16,045 nt of DNA from Coemansia sp. RSA 1804. Its lineage: Eukaryota; Kickxellomycota; Kickxellomycetes; Kickxellales; Kickxellaceae. The notes under the pieces were generated by a model. The model was given only the letters and a program-made list of their open reading frames with translations, searched no databases and had not been told where the DNA came from. Positions 15,156 to 16,045 of the stretch are shown in pieces. A program made the position numbers and the translations under genes. The stretch spans positions 1-16,045 of the forward strand of contig JANBTH010000496.1 in the NCBI GenBank assembly GCA_027578815.1, read 5' to 3'. Each line of letters begins with the position of its first letter. Positions within the stretch are counted from its first letter, which is position 1.

Positions 15156-16045
15156 ATGCTTGCGAACGGTAGAGCAGTCTTGCCACTAAGACGTCTGGCA
15201 GCGGCACCGCCACCAGTAGCAACACGCTACATCAGCACTAGTCGTGTAGCACGGGATGCCGATACCACGTCTGACAATAACCCCGACGAGGCGAATGTTC
15301 CGGAATCAACCATGCTGAGAGCAGAGTCGATCACAGAGTTGCCGCCGTCGGCAGGCGAATCGTCGCCAAAGGAGTCGAAAGAAAAGGTGCTTGGATACAA
15401 AGGATGGCTTTGCAAACGCGCAGGCAAGTACAAGGAAATGGTACCGAAGGCCACCAACTACGTTAGCGGAAACCCCGCGGTTCCGTTTCCGCTGAATCCC
15501 TGGTTCCGCGTGCGGACACCAGTGTCGGACGAGCTGAAGGAGAAGATGTACAAAGCGTATCTGGAGAGGCCCGATAGAGTGACTCCGCGCACCCTGAGCG
15601 AGAAGCACGGACTGGCTATTAAGCGCGTTGAGGCGATCCTGAAGCTCAAGGCGATCGAGCACCACATGGTGGAGCACGAGGGCTTTGTGGTGCAGAAGAA
15701 GCTGACGCAAGGAATGGAAGACATGTTGGGCGTGGACGGCTCGGTCAGCAAAGTGGGCGAAAAGATGTTTGCCGATGCGCCGCGTGTCAGCAGCCCTAGG
15801 TTCCATGCGGTTCCTGAAGGCGAGTCGTTTACTTCTGCCGATGCCGCCCGGGTAATGGGCCGCCAGCCGTACCAGAACATCGTGGATCGTCTGACTGCCA
15901 GCAAACCGCATATCATTGATTACGAGGGCCTTGACCCAAAGTATGCGCCCCGGGTCACCAAAAAGATTAGCCATGCGGCGGCAAGAAGACTGGAGGAGCT
16001 GGGAACAGCCGAGGACCAGGTCCTTGAGAAGGATCCCAGCGTGAC
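15156..16045 (+). CDS. Mitochondrial small-subunit ribosomal protein mS45 (Bot1/Mrps35 type), 5' part
   Basis: An open frame of 296 codons runs from ATG 15156 past the window end without an intron. Residues 1-35 (MLANGRAVLPLRRLAAAPPP, then VATRYISTSR) are a basic, Arg/Ala-rich mitochondrial presequence. A Ser/Glu/Pro-rich linker follows to about residue 75. The conserved core, about 78-195, contains GYKGWLCKRAGKYKE, TNYVSGNP, FPLNPWFRVRTPVSDELKEK, TLSEKHGLAIKRVEAILKLK (a helix-turn-helix-like segment) and LTQGMEDMLG. That order is characteristic of the fungal family known as Bot1p in fission yeast and Mrps35/mS45 in budding yeast, a component of the mitoribosome small subunit. The C-terminal third continues with AARVMGRQPYQNIVD. 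The end of the protein is missing only because the window stops. Confidence 0.86.
   Translation, partial: MLANGRAVLPLRRLAAAPPPVATRYISTSRVARDADTTSDNNPDEANVPESTMLRAESITELPPSAGESSPKESKEKVLGYKGWLCKRAGKYKEMVPKATNYVSGNPAVPFPLNPWFRVRTPVSDELKEKMYKAYLERPDRVTPRTLSEKHGLAIKRVEAILKLKAIEHHMVEHEGFVVQKKLTQGMEDMLGVDGSVSKVGEKMFADAPRVSSPRFHAVPEGESFTSADAARVMGRQPYQNIVDRLTASKPHIIDYEGLDPKYAPRVTKKISHAAARRLEELGTAEDQVLEKDPSV

Overview
The window looks like nuclear DNA from a fungus, probably an early-diverging lineage. The evidence is a Rom1/Rom2-type Rho guanine-nucleotide exchange factor with DEP-DH-PH-CNH order, short GT-AG introns with GTAAGT/GTAAGA donors, GC-rich coding blocks separated by AT-rich spacers, and a fungal-type mitochondrial ribosomal protein of the Bot1/mS45 family. 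The exact lineage is inference. I see no rRNA, no convincing tRNA, no transposon and no CRISPR array.

Left part, minus strand (1-6213): the first residues of a very small unidentified protein at the edge; a 313-aa stand-alone HNH-type protein matching the C-terminal module of animal EXD2; and, 130 bp upstream of it, an intronless 1532-aa RhoGEF with a polyglutamine-rich N-terminal half. All three are transcribed leftwards.

Middle and right part, plus strand (6556-16045): a low-confidence two-exon micro-gene (60 aa); PSF2, a GINS subunit of the replicative helicase (two exons, 231 aa); an uncharacterised conserved fungal protein with a mitochondrial presequence (211 aa); a second low-confidence two-exon micro-gene (48 aa); a NIPA-type Mg2+ transporter (two exons, 454 aa) whose 791-bp intron hides an in-frame alternative terminal exon; a 74-aa cytochrome c oxidase subunit of the COX7C/Cox8 family (three exons); and the 5' part of mS45 (296 codons, cut by the window end).

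These are ordinary eukaryotic monocistronic genes with no operon. Two to four encode mitochondrial proteins, but their adjacency may be chance. The long spacers (6214-7872 and 9869-11373) hold the least explained signal: purine tracts, GC-rich hairpins, a TATA/E-box cluster and possible small spliced genes. All family assignments come from reading translated motifs without a database search.
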